From Amycolatopsis tucumanensis (lineage in GTDB: Bacteria > Actinomycetota > Actinomycetes > Mycobacteriales > Pseudonocardiaceae): a stretch of DNA of 64,000 nt. The notes beneath the pieces were generated by a model. It was not told where the DNA came from. It saw only the letters and a list, made by a program, of their open reading frames with translations, and did no database searches. Below, one piece after another: positions 36,395 through 45,546 of this stretch (position 1 is the stretch's first letter; each line of letters starts with the position of its first letter). The DNA lies in contig NZ_JAKGSD010000009.1 in the NCBI RefSeq assembly GCF_021654135.1, positions 1-64,000 of the forward strand, written 5' to 3'. Both the position numbers and the translations under genes were made by a program.

Positions 36395-37992
36395 CGACAC
36401 CGGACAGCAACCAGAACACGCAGCCACTGCTCGACCTGCAGCGGGTGCTGATCGCGATTCGCCGGCGGCGCCGCCTGTGGCTCTCGGCCGCGGTGCTGGG
36501 GCTGCTCGCGGGCGCGGCGCTCGCGGTCGTGTCGCCGACCCCGCCGACCGCGGTGACCCGGCTGCTCGTGCTGCACGCCGAGGACGCGCCGAACGACAGC
36601 GGCACGCTCATCAAGACCGACGTGGCCATCCTGGAGACCACCCGGATCGCCGGGGCTGCACTGCAGCGGCTGGGCTCGTCCGAGCCGCCGGAGAAGTTCG
36701 TGAAGTCCTACACCGGCACCGGGCTGACCAACAACGTGCTGGAACTCCAGGTCACGGCCCGCAGCTACGGCGAGGCGGTCGCGAAGGCGCAGGCGCTGGC
36801 GGACGCGTTCATCGCCGACCACGGCCAGCGCATGCAGGCCGCGGCGGACGCGGAAGCGCAGGCCCTGCTCGGGCAACGCGACCAGATCCAGACCGAGCTG
36901 ACCGAGGTCGACCGGCAGATCGCCGCGTCGGCGAGCCGCAACAGCCAGATCGGCCCGGCCGAGCTGCAGTCGCTCTACGCTCGGCGCGCCGACCTGACCT
37001 CGCGGGTCTCCGACTTCACCAACCAGGCCAACGAGGCGAAGATCGGCACACCGCAGCTGGCCGCGGGCACGCAGATCGTCGACGCGCCACGTCCGGTCGT
37101 CGAATCCCCGCTCGCCCCGCTGGTCACCAACGCGGGCATCGGGCTCGGGTTCGGGCTCGTCGCCGGGCTGGGCCTGGCCGCCGTGATGAGCGTGGTGCGG
37201 GACCGGCCGCTGCTGCGGCGGGAGATCGCCGCGCACCTCGGCGCGTCCGTCATCGCGCAGCTGCCGAAGCCCCGGCGGGGGCCGTGGGGAGGCGCCGCCG
37301 CGCAGCGGGAGCGGGTCGCGGCGACGCTGGCCCGCGCGGTCGGCGAGAGCGGCAGCGTGTCCGTCCTCGAACTCGGCTGCCCGCGGGTGGCCGCCACGCT
37401 CGCGCTGGACATGGCCCGGCACCTGGACGGCCCGGTGGTGGTCGTGGACGACCTACCGCACCGTGAGGTCACCGCGCTGTCCGGCGAGGCGGGTGAGGGC
37501 GTGCGGGTCGTCGACGGCAGCGCGGCCGAGAAGGCCCGCATCGGGGTCGGGTCGGTGTCGCCGGGCACGGCGTGGACCGACCTGCGCCGGCTGGGCGCGG
37601 AAACCGTGCTGGTGGTCCGCGCGGGCAAGGCGGACGCGGCGTGGCTGCACACCGTCGCGCGGCAGCTGGCCGACCTGGGCATCCCGGTCATCGGCATCGT
37701 GCTCGTCGCGCCGGATCCGCGGGACCGCACGGACGGCACGCTGTGGGACGGGCTGCACACCGCGCTGCGCGGCCGCGCCGCGTTCGCCGAGGCGCGGCCC
37801 GCCAACGGCAGCGCAAACGTCGACGACCACCCGACGAAGTGGTTCGCGCCGATCCCCTCCTCCGCCGGGAAGGGCGAGCAGACCGTGACGCTCCAGCCGG
37901 TGCACGCCGACCTGCCGACGAAGCAGTTCACGCCGGTCGACGCCCCGGAGGCACACGTGAACGGCAAGCTGCCCCTCGATCGCGAAGGCTGA
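36391..37992 (+). CDS. Second Wzz-like co-polymerase with kinase-like domain lacking Walker A
   Basis: A 533-residue protein with membrane helices at about 27-47 and 248-270, a Wzz-type extracytoplasmic coiled coil between them, and a C-terminal P-loop-like fold. In that fold SVLELGCPRVAATLALDMAR replaces the GxxxxGKS/T loop, while the Walker A'-like VVVVDDLPHR strand is kept, so it is probably a pseudokinase. Near the C-terminus two copies of a short motif, PTKWFAP and PTKQFTP, are separated by a linker. It is coupled to the preceding co-polymerase and ends two bases before the asparagine synthase gene. Confidence 0.8.
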   Translation: MTTPDSNQNTQPLLDLQRVLIAIRRRRRLWLSAAVLGLLAGAALAVVSPTPPTAVTRLLVLHAEDAPNDSGTLIKTDVAILETTRIAGAALQRLGSSEPPEKFVKSYTGTGLTNNVLELQVTARSYGEAVAKAQALADAFIADHGQRMQAAADAEAQALLGQRDQIQTELTEVDRQIAASASRNSQIGPAELQSLYARRADLTSRVSDFTNQANEAKIGTPQLAAGTQIVDAPRPVVESPLAPLVTNAGIGLGFGLVAGLGLAAVMSVVRDRPLLRREIAAHLGASVIAQLPKPRRGPWGGAAAQRERVAATLARAVGESGSVSVLELGCPRVAATLALDMARHLDGPVVVVDDLPHREVTALSGEAGEGVRVVDGSAAEKARIGVGSVSPGTAWTDLRRLGAETVLVVRAGKADAAWLHTVARQLADLGIPVIGIVLVAPDPRDRTDGTLWDGLHTALRGRAAFAEARPANGSANVDDHPTKWFAPIPSSAGKGEQTVTLQPVHADLPTKQFTPVDAPEAHVNGKLPLDREG

Positions 37993-37994
37993 CC

Positions 37995-39896
37995 ATGTGC
38001 GGTGTCGCAGGAACCTACCGCTGGCCCGACGGTGGCCCGCTGACCGACCGGCTCACCAAACGCCTGGCCCACCGCGGGCCGGACGGCGAGGGCCGCTACG
38101 ACCACGGTGACGTGCACCTGGGCCACCGCCGGTTGTCGATCATCGACCTGTCCGAGACGGGCGCGCAGCCGATGGTCTCCGGCGGGCTGGCGCTGACCTA
38201 CAACGGAGAGCTGTACAACGCGCCCGAGCTGCGGGCCGAGCTGATGAGCAAAGGCGTGCGGTTCCGCGGCACCTCCGACACCGAGGTCCTGCTGGAGGCG
38301 TGGCGGCGCTGGGGCGTCGAGTGCCTGCCGCGGCTGCGCGGCATGTTCGCCTTCGGGATCTTCGACGAGCGCACCGGTGAGCTGTTCCTCGCCCGCGACC
38401 AGCTCGGCATCAAGCCGCTGTTCTACGTGCGCCGCGGCGACGGGATCGCGTTCTCCTCCGAGCTGAAAGCTCTCGCCGGCGAGATCGGCGGGCTGCACGT
38501 GGACGAGACCGCGCTGGTCGCGTCGCTGCTCTACTACTGGGTGCCGGACAGCCGGTGCGCGTTCCGCGAGGCACGCAAGCTGCCGCCGGGCTCGTGGCTG
38601 CGCATGCGCCCGAACGGCCGGGTGGACACCGGCCGGTACTGGATCCTGCGGGACGTCGCGACCGAGGCCCGGCACGGCCCGCCCGCCGACCTGGCGGCGG
38701 TCGTCGAGGACTCCACCCGCAAGCACCTGCTCTCCGACGTGCCGGTGGCGACGTTCCTGTCCGGCGGCCTGGACTCCAGCTACCTGACCGCGCTGGCGGC
38801 CAAGTACTCCCCCGGGATCTCCGCCTACACCATCGGTTTCCGCGCCGAGGACGCGAAGTTCGAAGCCATGCCGGACGACCTGCGGTACGCGCGGATCGTG
38901 GCCGACCGCTTCGGCGTCGACCTGCACGAGATCGAGATCGCGCCGAACGTGCAGGACCTGCTGCCGCACCTGACCTACCACCTGGACGAGCCGATCGGCG
39001 ACCCGGCGGCCATCAACAGCTACCTGATCTGCCTGGCCGCGCGGGAGGCCGGCGTGAAGGTGATGTTGTCCGGGATGGGCGCGGACGAGCTGTTCGCCGG
39101 CTACCGCAAGCACCTGGCGAACCTGATCGCGTTGCGCTACCAGAAGATCCCCGGCGCGGTGCGCACGCCGCTGGAGTCCGTTGTGGACCGGCTGCCGGTG
39201 GCGACCTCGAAGCGGGGCTTCCGGTCGGTCCGCTTCGCGAAGCGGTTCCTGTCCTTCGCGACCCTGCCGGAGGAGACCGCGTTCCGGCGCAGCTACACGA
39301 TGTACGACCGGGACGAGCTCGCCGGCCTGGTCGCGCCCGACCTCGCCGGCGCGGTGGACGACGTGCTCACCGAGCACGCCGACACCTACCACGACAACCT
39401 GCTCGACGACTTCGTCAACCGCATGTGCCTCGCCGACGCGCGGATGTTCCTGCCGGGGCTGAACCTGACCTACACCGACCGCTCCACCATGGCCGCCTCC
39501 ACCGAGGTGCGGGTGCCGTTCGTGGACGTCGAGGTGGTCAAGGCCGCGTTCAGCCTGCCCGGCAACCGCAAGATCGCCGGGCGGCAGGGCAAGGCCGCGC
39601 TCAAGGAAGCCGCGCTGTCGATCCTGCCGAAGGAGATCGTCTACCGGCCGAAGGGCCTGTTCAGCGCCCCGCTGCGGGCGTGGATGAGCCGCGATCTGGC
39701 GCCGCTGGTGCGCGAGGTCGTGCACGACGGTGTCCTCGTCAAGTCCGGGTTCCTGCGGCGCGAGGCCTTGCAGCGGCTGGTCGACGAGGACGCCGCCGGC
39801 CGCGAGGACCGGTCCAAGCACCTCTGGCACGTCTTGACCCTGGAGTACTGGTACCGCAGCGCGACCGAAGCCGGCGCGGCCGAGCGAGCAGCGTAA
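37995..39896 (+). CDS. Asparagine synthase (glutamine-hydrolysing) of exopolysaccharide type
   Basis: A 633-residue two-domain enzyme. The N-terminal glutaminase has nucleophile Cys2 (MCGVAGTYRW), LAHRGPDGEG and TYNGELYN. The synthetase domain has the PP-loop FLSGGLDSSYLTAL (about residue 255) and the ATP-binding SGMGADELFAGYRKH. In polysaccharide loci such enzymes are thought to amidate a uronic acid or make an amide-linked substituent, which would fit the dehydrogenase upstream. Ordinary Asn synthesis is the alternative. Confidence 0.88.
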   Translation: MCGVAGTYRWPDGGPLTDRLTKRLAHRGPDGEGRYDHGDVHLGHRRLSIIDLSETGAQPMVSGGLALTYNGELYNAPELRAELMSKGVRFRGTSDTEVLLEAWRRWGVECLPRLRGMFAFGIFDERTGELFLARDQLGIKPLFYVRRGDGIAFSSELKALAGEIGGLHVDETALVASLLYYWVPDSRCAFREARKLPPGSWLRMRPNGRVDTGRYWILRDVATEARHGPPADLAAVVEDSTRKHLLSDVPVATFLSGGLDSSYLTALAAKYSPGISAYTIGFRAEDAKFEAMPDDLRYARIVADRFGVDLHEIEIAPNVQDLLPHLTYHLDEPIGDPAAINSYLICLAAREAGVKVMLSGMGADELFAGYRKHLANLIALRYQKIPGAVRTPLESVVDRLPVATSKRGFRSVRFAKRFLSFATLPEETAFRRSYTMYDRDELAGLVAPDLAGAVDDVLTEHADTYHDNLLDDFVNRMCLADARMFLPGLNLTYTDRSTMAASTEVRVPFVDVEVVKAAFSLPGNRKIAGRQGKAALKEAALSILPKEIVYRPKGLFSAPLRAWMSRDLAPLVREVVHDGVLVKSGFLRREALQRLVDEDAAGREDRSKHLWHVLTLEYWYRSATEAGAAERAA

Positions 39897-39905
39897 GGAG
39901 CCCTG

Positions 39906-42077
39906 GTGAAGCAGGTCGTACAGAACTACAAGAGCGGCGAGCTGGCCCTGCTGGACGTCGAGGCGCCCGCGTGCAAGCCGGGCGGCGTGCTCGTGCGGAC
40001 CGCGTTCTCGTTGATCTCCACCGGCACCGAGATGATGAAGGTGTCCGAGGCGAGCATGTCGATGCTGGGCAAGGCGCGGTCGCGGCCGGACCAGGTCGCG
40101 AAGGTCGTCCAGAGCGTCGCGACCAACGGCGTCGGCGCCACCTACCGCAAGGTGATGAACCGGCTCGACTCCTACACCCCGCTCGGCTACTCGCTGTGCG
40201 GTGTGGTCGAGGAGGTCGGGCCCGGAATCGATGACGTCGCCGTCGGTGATCTCGTCGCCTGTGCGGGCAACGAGCACGCGCTGCACTCCGAGCTGAACTG
40301 GGTGCCGAAGAACCTCTACACGCGGGTGCCCGCCGGGGTCGCGCCGCGGCACGCGTCCTTCGCGACCGTCGGCGCGATCGCCATGCAAGGCGTCCGGCGC
40401 GGTGAGCCGCAGCTCGGCGACGTCGCGCTGGTCATCGGGCTCGGCCTGATCGGGCAGCTGGTCGTGCAGCTGCTGGCCGCGTCCGGCGTGCGGGTGGTCG
40501 GCGTGGATCCGGACCAGGAGCGGTGCAAGCTGGCCGAACGGCTGGGCGCGTCGGTGTGCGGCCACCCCGGCTCCGGGGACGTGGAGATCGCGGTCGGCGA
40601 GCTGACCGGCGGGCACGGCGTCGACCAGGTGTACCTCGCCGCGGGCGGCAGCACGAACGAGCCGGTCGAGCTGGCCGCGAAGCTGGCGCGCGACCGCGGC
40701 CGGGTGGTCGACATCGGCAAGTGCCGCCTCGACCTGCCGTGGAACGCCTACTACGAAAAGGAACTCGACGTCCGGTTCTCCCGCTCGTACGGCCCCGGCC
40801 GGTACGACCCGGAGTACGAACTGGACGGCCGCGACTACCCGATCGGTTACGTGCGCTGGACCGAGCGCCGCAACCTGGAGTGCTTCCTCGACCTGATCGC
40901 CCGCGGACGGGTCGACGTCGAGCCGCTGGTCTCGCACGTCGCGGACTTCTCGACCGCCGTGGAGACCTACCGCAGGCTCAACGAGGGCGAGCTGAAGGCC
41001 GTCGCCGTTCTCTTCCGGTACCCCGACGTGGCCAAGGACGCCGAGGAGCCCGCACTCGTCGCGGAAGTCCCCCGGCGCGAGCCGATCCGCACATCGCAGC
41101 GGATGGGCAAGGTGCGGACCGCGTTCATCGGCGCGGGCAACTACGCGTCCTCGATGCTGCTGCCGCACCTGGCCGAACGGGAGGACGTCGAGCTGCGCCG
41201 CGTCGTCACAACGTCGGCGCTGTCGGGCGCGAACGCCAAGCGGAAGTTCGGGTTCGCCGGGGCCACGACCGATGTGGACGCCACACTCGCCGACCCGGAT
41301 ATCGACGCGGTGTTCGTGGTGACCCGGCACAGCTCGCACGCCGAACTGACCCGCCGCGCGCTGCTGGCGGGCAAGGCGGTGTTCGTGGAGAAGCCGCTGG
41401 CGCTCAGCGAAGCCGAGCTGGGCAAGGTGCTCGGCGCGATCGAGGAGTCCGGCAACGACCGGCTGCAGGTCGGGTTCAACCGGCGGTTCGCGCCGCTGCT
41501 GCACGAGGCCACCGGCCGGTTCGGCAGGCGCATCGGCGCGGCGTCGGTGCGGTACCTGGTGAACGCGGGCCGCCTGGAGCACGGCAGCTGGTACAACCAG
41601 GCCGGTTCCGAGGGCACCCGGTTCGCCGGCGAGGGCGGGCACTTCATCGACACGGTGAGCTGGCTGCTCGGCGCGGACCCGGTGTCGGTCTACGCCTGCG
41701 CCACGCCGGACCAGCAGGACCTGCAGGTCGTGCTGCGGTACCCGGACGGCTCGACCGCGACCATCAGCTACGCCACCAGCGGTTCGACGAGCTTCCCCAA
41801 GGAGACGCTGGACGTCGTCGCCGATGGCAAGGTGCTGAAGTTCGACGACTTCGCGCGCGCCTCGGTGTACGGGCGCAAGCGGTGGACCAGCTCGCGCCTG
41901 CCGAAGGGCCGCGACAAGGGGCAGCACGCCGAGCTGGACGCGTTCGTCACCGCGGTGACCTCGGGCGGGCCGATGCCGGTGCCGCTGGAGTCGCTGGTCG
42001 CGACCACGCTCGCGACGCTCGCGGTGCAGACCAGCCTGGCCACCGGCGTGCCGGTCAAGATCGGAACCACGTCATGA
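39906..42077 (+). CDS. Bidomain oxidoreductase: zinc-type alcohol dehydrogenase fused to Gfo/Idh/MocA
   Basis: A 723-residue fusion. Residues 1-375 form a medium-chain dehydrogenase (GYSLCGVVEEVGPG, coenzyme loop ALVIGLGLIGQLVVQLL); residues about 395-723 form a Gfo/Idh/MocA reductase (RTAFIGAGNYASSMLLPHL, FVEKPLALSEAEL, AGEGGHFIDTVSWLLG). The fusion is a recurrent component of exopolysaccharide loci and probably makes a modified nucleotide sugar. The stop overlaps the next start (ATGA, 42074-42077). Confidence 0.88.
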   Translation: MKQVVQNYKSGELALLDVEAPACKPGGVLVRTAFSLISTGTEMMKVSEASMSMLGKARSRPDQVAKVVQSVATNGVGATYRKVMNRLDSYTPLGYSLCGVVEEVGPGIDDVAVGDLVACAGNEHALHSELNWVPKNLYTRVPAGVAPRHASFATVGAIAMQGVRRGEPQLGDVALVIGLGLIGQLVVQLLAASGVRVVGVDPDQERCKLAERLGASVCGHPGSGDVEIAVGELTGGHGVDQVYLAAGGSTNEPVELAAKLARDRGRVVDIGKCRLDLPWNAYYEKELDVRFSRSYGPGRYDPEYELDGRDYPIGYVRWTERRNLECFLDLIARGRVDVEPLVSHVADFSTAVETYRRLNEGELKAVAVLFRYPDVAKDAEEPALVAEVPRREPIRTSQRMGKVRTAFIGAGNYASSMLLPHLAEREDVELRRVVTTSALSGANAKRKFGFAGATTDVDATLADPDIDAVFVVTRHSSHAELTRRALLAGKAVFVEKPLALSEAELGKVLGAIEESGNDRLQVGFNRRFAPLLHEATGRFGRRIGAASVRYLVNAGRLEHGSWYNQAGSEGTRFAGEGGHFIDTVSWLLGADPVSVYACATPDQQDLQVVLRYPDGSTATISYATSGSTSFPKETLDVVADGKVLKFDDFARASVYGRKRWTSSRLPKGRDKGQHAELDAFVTAVTSGGPMPVPLESLVATTLATLAVQTSLATGVPVKIGTTS

Positions 42078-44014
42078 TGGACCCCGCCTGGTACCTGCGG
42101 CGGCTGTCGCGGATGGGCCCGCGCGAGGTCGCCGGCCGCGCGGCGGACGTGCTGAACCGGCGCAAGCTGCGCCGCGCGCTGCCCGAGGCGTCCGCGCCGC
42201 TGCCCGGCCGGCGGTTCACCGCCGTGCTGCCCGACGGCGTGCAGGTCCCGGCGGACGCGCGGGCCCGCGTGCTGGAGACCGCGGACCGGCTGCTCGACGG
42301 CCGCGCCGAGTACTTCGGCCTGCGGCGGCACGACATGGTGAGCCCGGACTGGTCGTTCGACCCGAAGACCGGGCGGCACGCGCCCGCCGACACCTTCGCC
42401 TTCGACATCCCCTACCGGCACGAGGACGTCGTCGGCGACATCAAGCAGATCTGGGAGCCGTCGCGGCACCAGCACCTCACCGTGCTGGCCACCGCGTACG
42501 CGCTGACCGGTGAGGACCGCTACGCCGAGCGCGTCGCCGACCACCTCAAGTCGTGGTGGGCGGCGAACGCGCCGCTGACGAGCGTGCACTGGGTCAGCGG
42601 GATCGAGCTGGGCATCCGGCTGCTGTCCTGGGTGTGGGTGCGGCGGCTGCTCGACGGCTGGCCCGGCGCGCCCGGGCTGTTCGAGGACAACCCCGAGGCG
42701 CTGCACCAGATCTGGCACCACCAGCGGTGGCTCGCCACCTTCCCGAGCCGGGGGTCATCGGCGAACAACCACGTCATCGCCGAGGCGGCCGGGCAGCTTG
42801 CCGCGTCCTGCGCGTTCCCGTGGTTCCCCGAATCGGCCGGCTGGCGGGCTGCGGCGCTGCGCTCGCTGGACGAGCACCTGGCGGCCAACACGTTCGGCTC
42901 GGGCCTGAACCGGGAGCTGGCCACCGAGTACCACGGCCTGGTCCTGGAACTGGGCCTGGCCGCGGCGATCGAGGCCGGCCCGGCGGCGCCGGACTCGCTG
43001 TGGCGGACGCTGCTGCGGATGACCGACGCGCTCGCCGCCGTCGTCGACGTGCGGCTGCACCCGCCGCGCCAGGGCGACAGCGACGACGGGCACGGGCTCG
43101 TGCTCGACGGCGCCGGGGTCAACCGGTGGTCGTCGCTGCTGGCGACCGGGGACGTCCTGTTCGGACGGCTGGACTGGTGGCCGAGCCCGCGCGGCGGGGA
43201 CGCCCGGACGCCGCTGCTCACCGCGCTCGCCCGTCGCTTCGAGGCCGCGGACCGGCCACGCACGCGACCGGACCACTTCGCCGACGCCGGGCTGACCCTG
43301 CTGCGCACCCCGGCCGGGGACGGCCGCGGCGAGATCTGGTGCCGCTGCGACGGCGGCCCGCACGGGTTCCTGTCCATCGCCGCGCACGCGCACGCCGACG
43401 CGTTGTCGGTCGAGGTGCGGCACGACGGCGTCGACGTTCTCGCCGACCCGGGAACCTACTGCTACCACGGCGAACCCGGGTGGCGGGCGTACTTCCGGTC
43501 CACGCTCGGCCACAACACGGTGCAGCTGGACGACACCGACCAGTCCACTTCGGGCGGCCCGTTCCTGTGGACGCGGCACGCGCGCACCCGCGTGCTGGCC
43601 CGCCCCGGCGGCGGGGTGGCGCGGTGGTCCGCCGAGCACGACGGCTACCGGCCCGCCGTGCACCGGCGCACCGTCGAACTCGACCCGGCCGAACGGGAAC
43701 TGCGGATCACCGACGAGATCACCGACGACCGGCACCACCCGGCGCGGCTCGCGTTCCACCTCGGCCCGCGGGTGAGCGCCGAGCTGACCGGCAACGCGGC
43801 GGTGCTGACGTGGACCGCGGGCGGCCGCGACCGGGCGGCGATCCTCGACCTTCCCGCGGCGCTCACCTGGACCGCGCACCGCGGCCAGACCGACCCGCCG
43901 CTCGGCTGGTACTCGCCCGGCTACGGCCGCCGCGAACCGGCCACGACCCTGATCGGCAGTGGGCTCACCGGCCGCGCCGGCCCGCTCACCACACTGCTGC
44001 GCTTCGCCGACTAG
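42074..44014 (+). CDS. Heparinase II/III-like polysaccharide lyase
   Basis: A 646-residue protein with an alpha/alpha toroid N-terminal half (IWEPSRHQHLTVLATAYALT, SSANNHVIAEA, ELATEYHGLVLELG) and a C-terminal beta-sandwich with FLSIAAHAHADALSVEV and LADPGTYCYHG, the Hepar_II_III pattern including the probable metal- or substrate-binding His residues. There is no signal peptide, as is common for lyases encoded within export loci. It may trim or edit a uronic-acid-containing polymer during assembly. Confidence 0.87.
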   Translation: MMDPAWYLRRLSRMGPREVAGRAADVLNRRKLRRALPEASAPLPGRRFTAVLPDGVQVPADARARVLETADRLLDGRAEYFGLRRHDMVSPDWSFDPKTGRHAPADTFAFDIPYRHEDVVGDIKQIWEPSRHQHLTVLATAYALTGEDRYAERVADHLKSWWAANAPLTSVHWVSGIELGIRLLSWVWVRRLLDGWPGAPGLFEDNPEALHQIWHHQRWLATFPSRGSSANNHVIAEAAGQLAASCAFPWFPESAGWRAAALRSLDEHLAANTFGSGLNRELATEYHGLVLELGLAAAIEAGPAAPDSLWRTLLRMTDALAAVVDVRLHPPRQGDSDDGHGLVLDGAGVNRWSSLLATGDVLFGRLDWWPSPRGGDARTPLLTALARRFEAADRPRTRPDHFADAGLTLLRTPAGDGRGEIWCRCDGGPHGFLSIAAHAHADALSVEVRHDGVDVLADPGTYCYHGEPGWRAYFRSTLGHNTVQLDDTDQSTSGGPFLWTRHARTRVLARPGGGVARWSAEHDGYRPAVHRRTVELDPAERELRITDEITDDRHHPARLAFHLGPRVSAELTGNAAVLTWTAGGRDRAAILDLPAALTWTAHRGQTDPPLGWYSPGYGRREPATTLIGSGLTGRAGPLTTLLRFAD

Positions 44015-44031
44015 CCGGGAGGTTGCCCGCC

Positions 44032-45546
44032 GTGCCCGCACCAACGACGACCCGAGCCCGCTGGGTGGCGGTGTTCCTCGGCGTCCTGGCGCCACTGGCC
44101 GCGCTCGCGTGCACCCCCACCCCGGAACCGGCGGACACCACCGCGGCAATCGCGGGTTCCGGGGCGTGCGGCAACCTGCCGCCCGGCCCCGCGGAGCCGC
44201 CGGCCGGCGCGGTCGTCGTCGACGCCGCCGTGCCGGGCGACCTCCAGGCCAAGACGAAGGCCAGCCCGCCGGGCACCACGTTCTGGCTGCAGCCCGGCAC
44301 GCACACCCTCGGCACCGACGAGTTCGACCAGGTCGCGCCGAAGGACGGCAACACCTACACCGGCGCCCCGGGAGCGGTCGTCGACGGGCGCCACACCAAC
44401 CGGTACGCCTTCAGCGGCAAGGCGAGCGGGGTGACCGTCCAGCACCTCACGGTGACCGGGTTCGACGCGCCGGACAACGAGGGCGTGGTCAACCACGACT
44501 CCGGCGCGGGCTGGGTCATCCGGTCGAACCTGCTCACCGACAACCGCGGCGCCGCGATGATGGCGGGCGCGCGCCAGGTCATGACGGGCAACTGCCTCAA
44601 GGACAACGGGCAGTACGGGCTCAACGCCTGCTGCGGCGACGTCACCGATCTCGTGCTGGAGGGCAACGAGTTCGTCGGCAACAACGCCGACGACGTGGAG
44701 AGCAAGTACCCCGACGGCTGCGGCTGCACCGGCGCGATGAAGTTCTGGGAGGTCGACGGCGCCGACATCCGCGGCAACTGGATCCACGACAACCGCGGGC
44801 CGGGCATCTGGGCCGACACCAACAACAACGACTTCCTGATCGAGAACAACCTCATCGAGAACAACGACGGCACCGCGATCTTCTACGAGACCAGCTACAA
44901 CGCGACCATCCGCGGCAACACGCTGAAGCGCAACAACCTGGTCAGCGGGCGCGAGTTCGTCGACCGCGACGACAACTTCCCGGCCGCGGCCGTCTACATC
45001 TCCGAGTCCGGCGGCGACGCGCGCGTGCCCGCCCGCACCGACAAGATCGACATCTACGACAACGACTTGGTGGACAACTGGGGCGGGGTCACGCTGTGGG
45101 AGAACGCGGACCGCTTCTGCAACAGCCCCGCCAACACGTCCACCGGCACCTGCACGCTCGTCGTCGGGGACGTCGCGAAGTGCGCCCCGCCGGGCATCAA
45201 CACGGACCCGCTGCACGCCGACTGCCGCTGGAAGACCCAGAACGTGCAGGTCCACGGCAACCGGTTCGAGGTGAACCCGCGCAACATCGGCTGCCAGGCG
45301 ATGTGCGCGCGGATGGCGCTGCTGTCCAACTACGGCAGCTCGCCGGACTGGTCGCCGTACCAGGGCGACGTGGTCCCGCAGGCGATCACCTTCGACCAGA
45401 ACAACCGCTGGTCCGGCAACACCTACGTCGGGCCGTGGACCTTCGTCGCGCACGACGCGAGCAGGCTGGTCGAGCAGATCGAGTGGCAGGGCCCGGCCTA
45501 CCGGCAGGACGCCGGCAGCACCTTCGCGGCAGGGGGCGGCAACTGA
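44032..45546 (+). CDS. Right-handed beta-helix lipoprotein (first paralogue)
   Basis: A 504-residue secreted protein. The signal peptide ends in lipobox LAAC-like LAALAC (about residues 23-28). A parallel beta-helix follows (about 90-440) with NosD-type repeats such as GNCLKDNGQYGLNA, GNWIHDNRGPGIWADTNNND and IEGN/IENN turns, then a C-terminal domain with several Cys. Such helices bind or cleave polysaccharides (lyases, epimerases). The GTG has GGGAGG nine bases upstream. A close paralogue lies at 53849-55381. Its stop overlaps the ligase start by one base. Confidence 0.82.
   Translation: MPAPTTTRARWVAVFLGVLAPLAALACTPTPEPADTTAAIAGSGACGNLPPGPAEPPAGAVVVDAAVPGDLQAKTKASPPGTTFWLQPGTHTLGTDEFDQVAPKDGNTYTGAPGAVVDGRHTNRYAFSGKASGVTVQHLTVTGFDAPDNEGVVNHDSGAGWVIRSNLLTDNRGAAMMAGARQVMTGNCLKDNGQYGLNACCGDVTDLVLEGNEFVGNNADDVESKYPDGCGCTGAMKFWEVDGADIRGNWIHDNRGPGIWADTNNNDFLIENNLIENNDGTAIFYETSYNATIRGNTLKRNNLVSGREFVDRDDNFPAAAVYISESGGDARVPARTDKIDIYDNDLVDNWGGVTLWENADRFCNSPANTSTGTCTLVVGDVAKCAPPGINTDPLHADCRWKTQNVQVHGNRFEVNPRNIGCQAMCARMALLSNYGSSPDWSPYQGDVVPQAITFDQNNRWSGNTYVGPWTFVAHDASRLVEQIEWQGPAYRQDAGSTFAAGGGN

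Noticed and set aside
36975..41927. Minus-strand open frame of 1650 codons
   Set aside because: It is antisense to four well-supported polysaccharide genes; long antisense frames are expected at this GC content and it shows no domain motifs.
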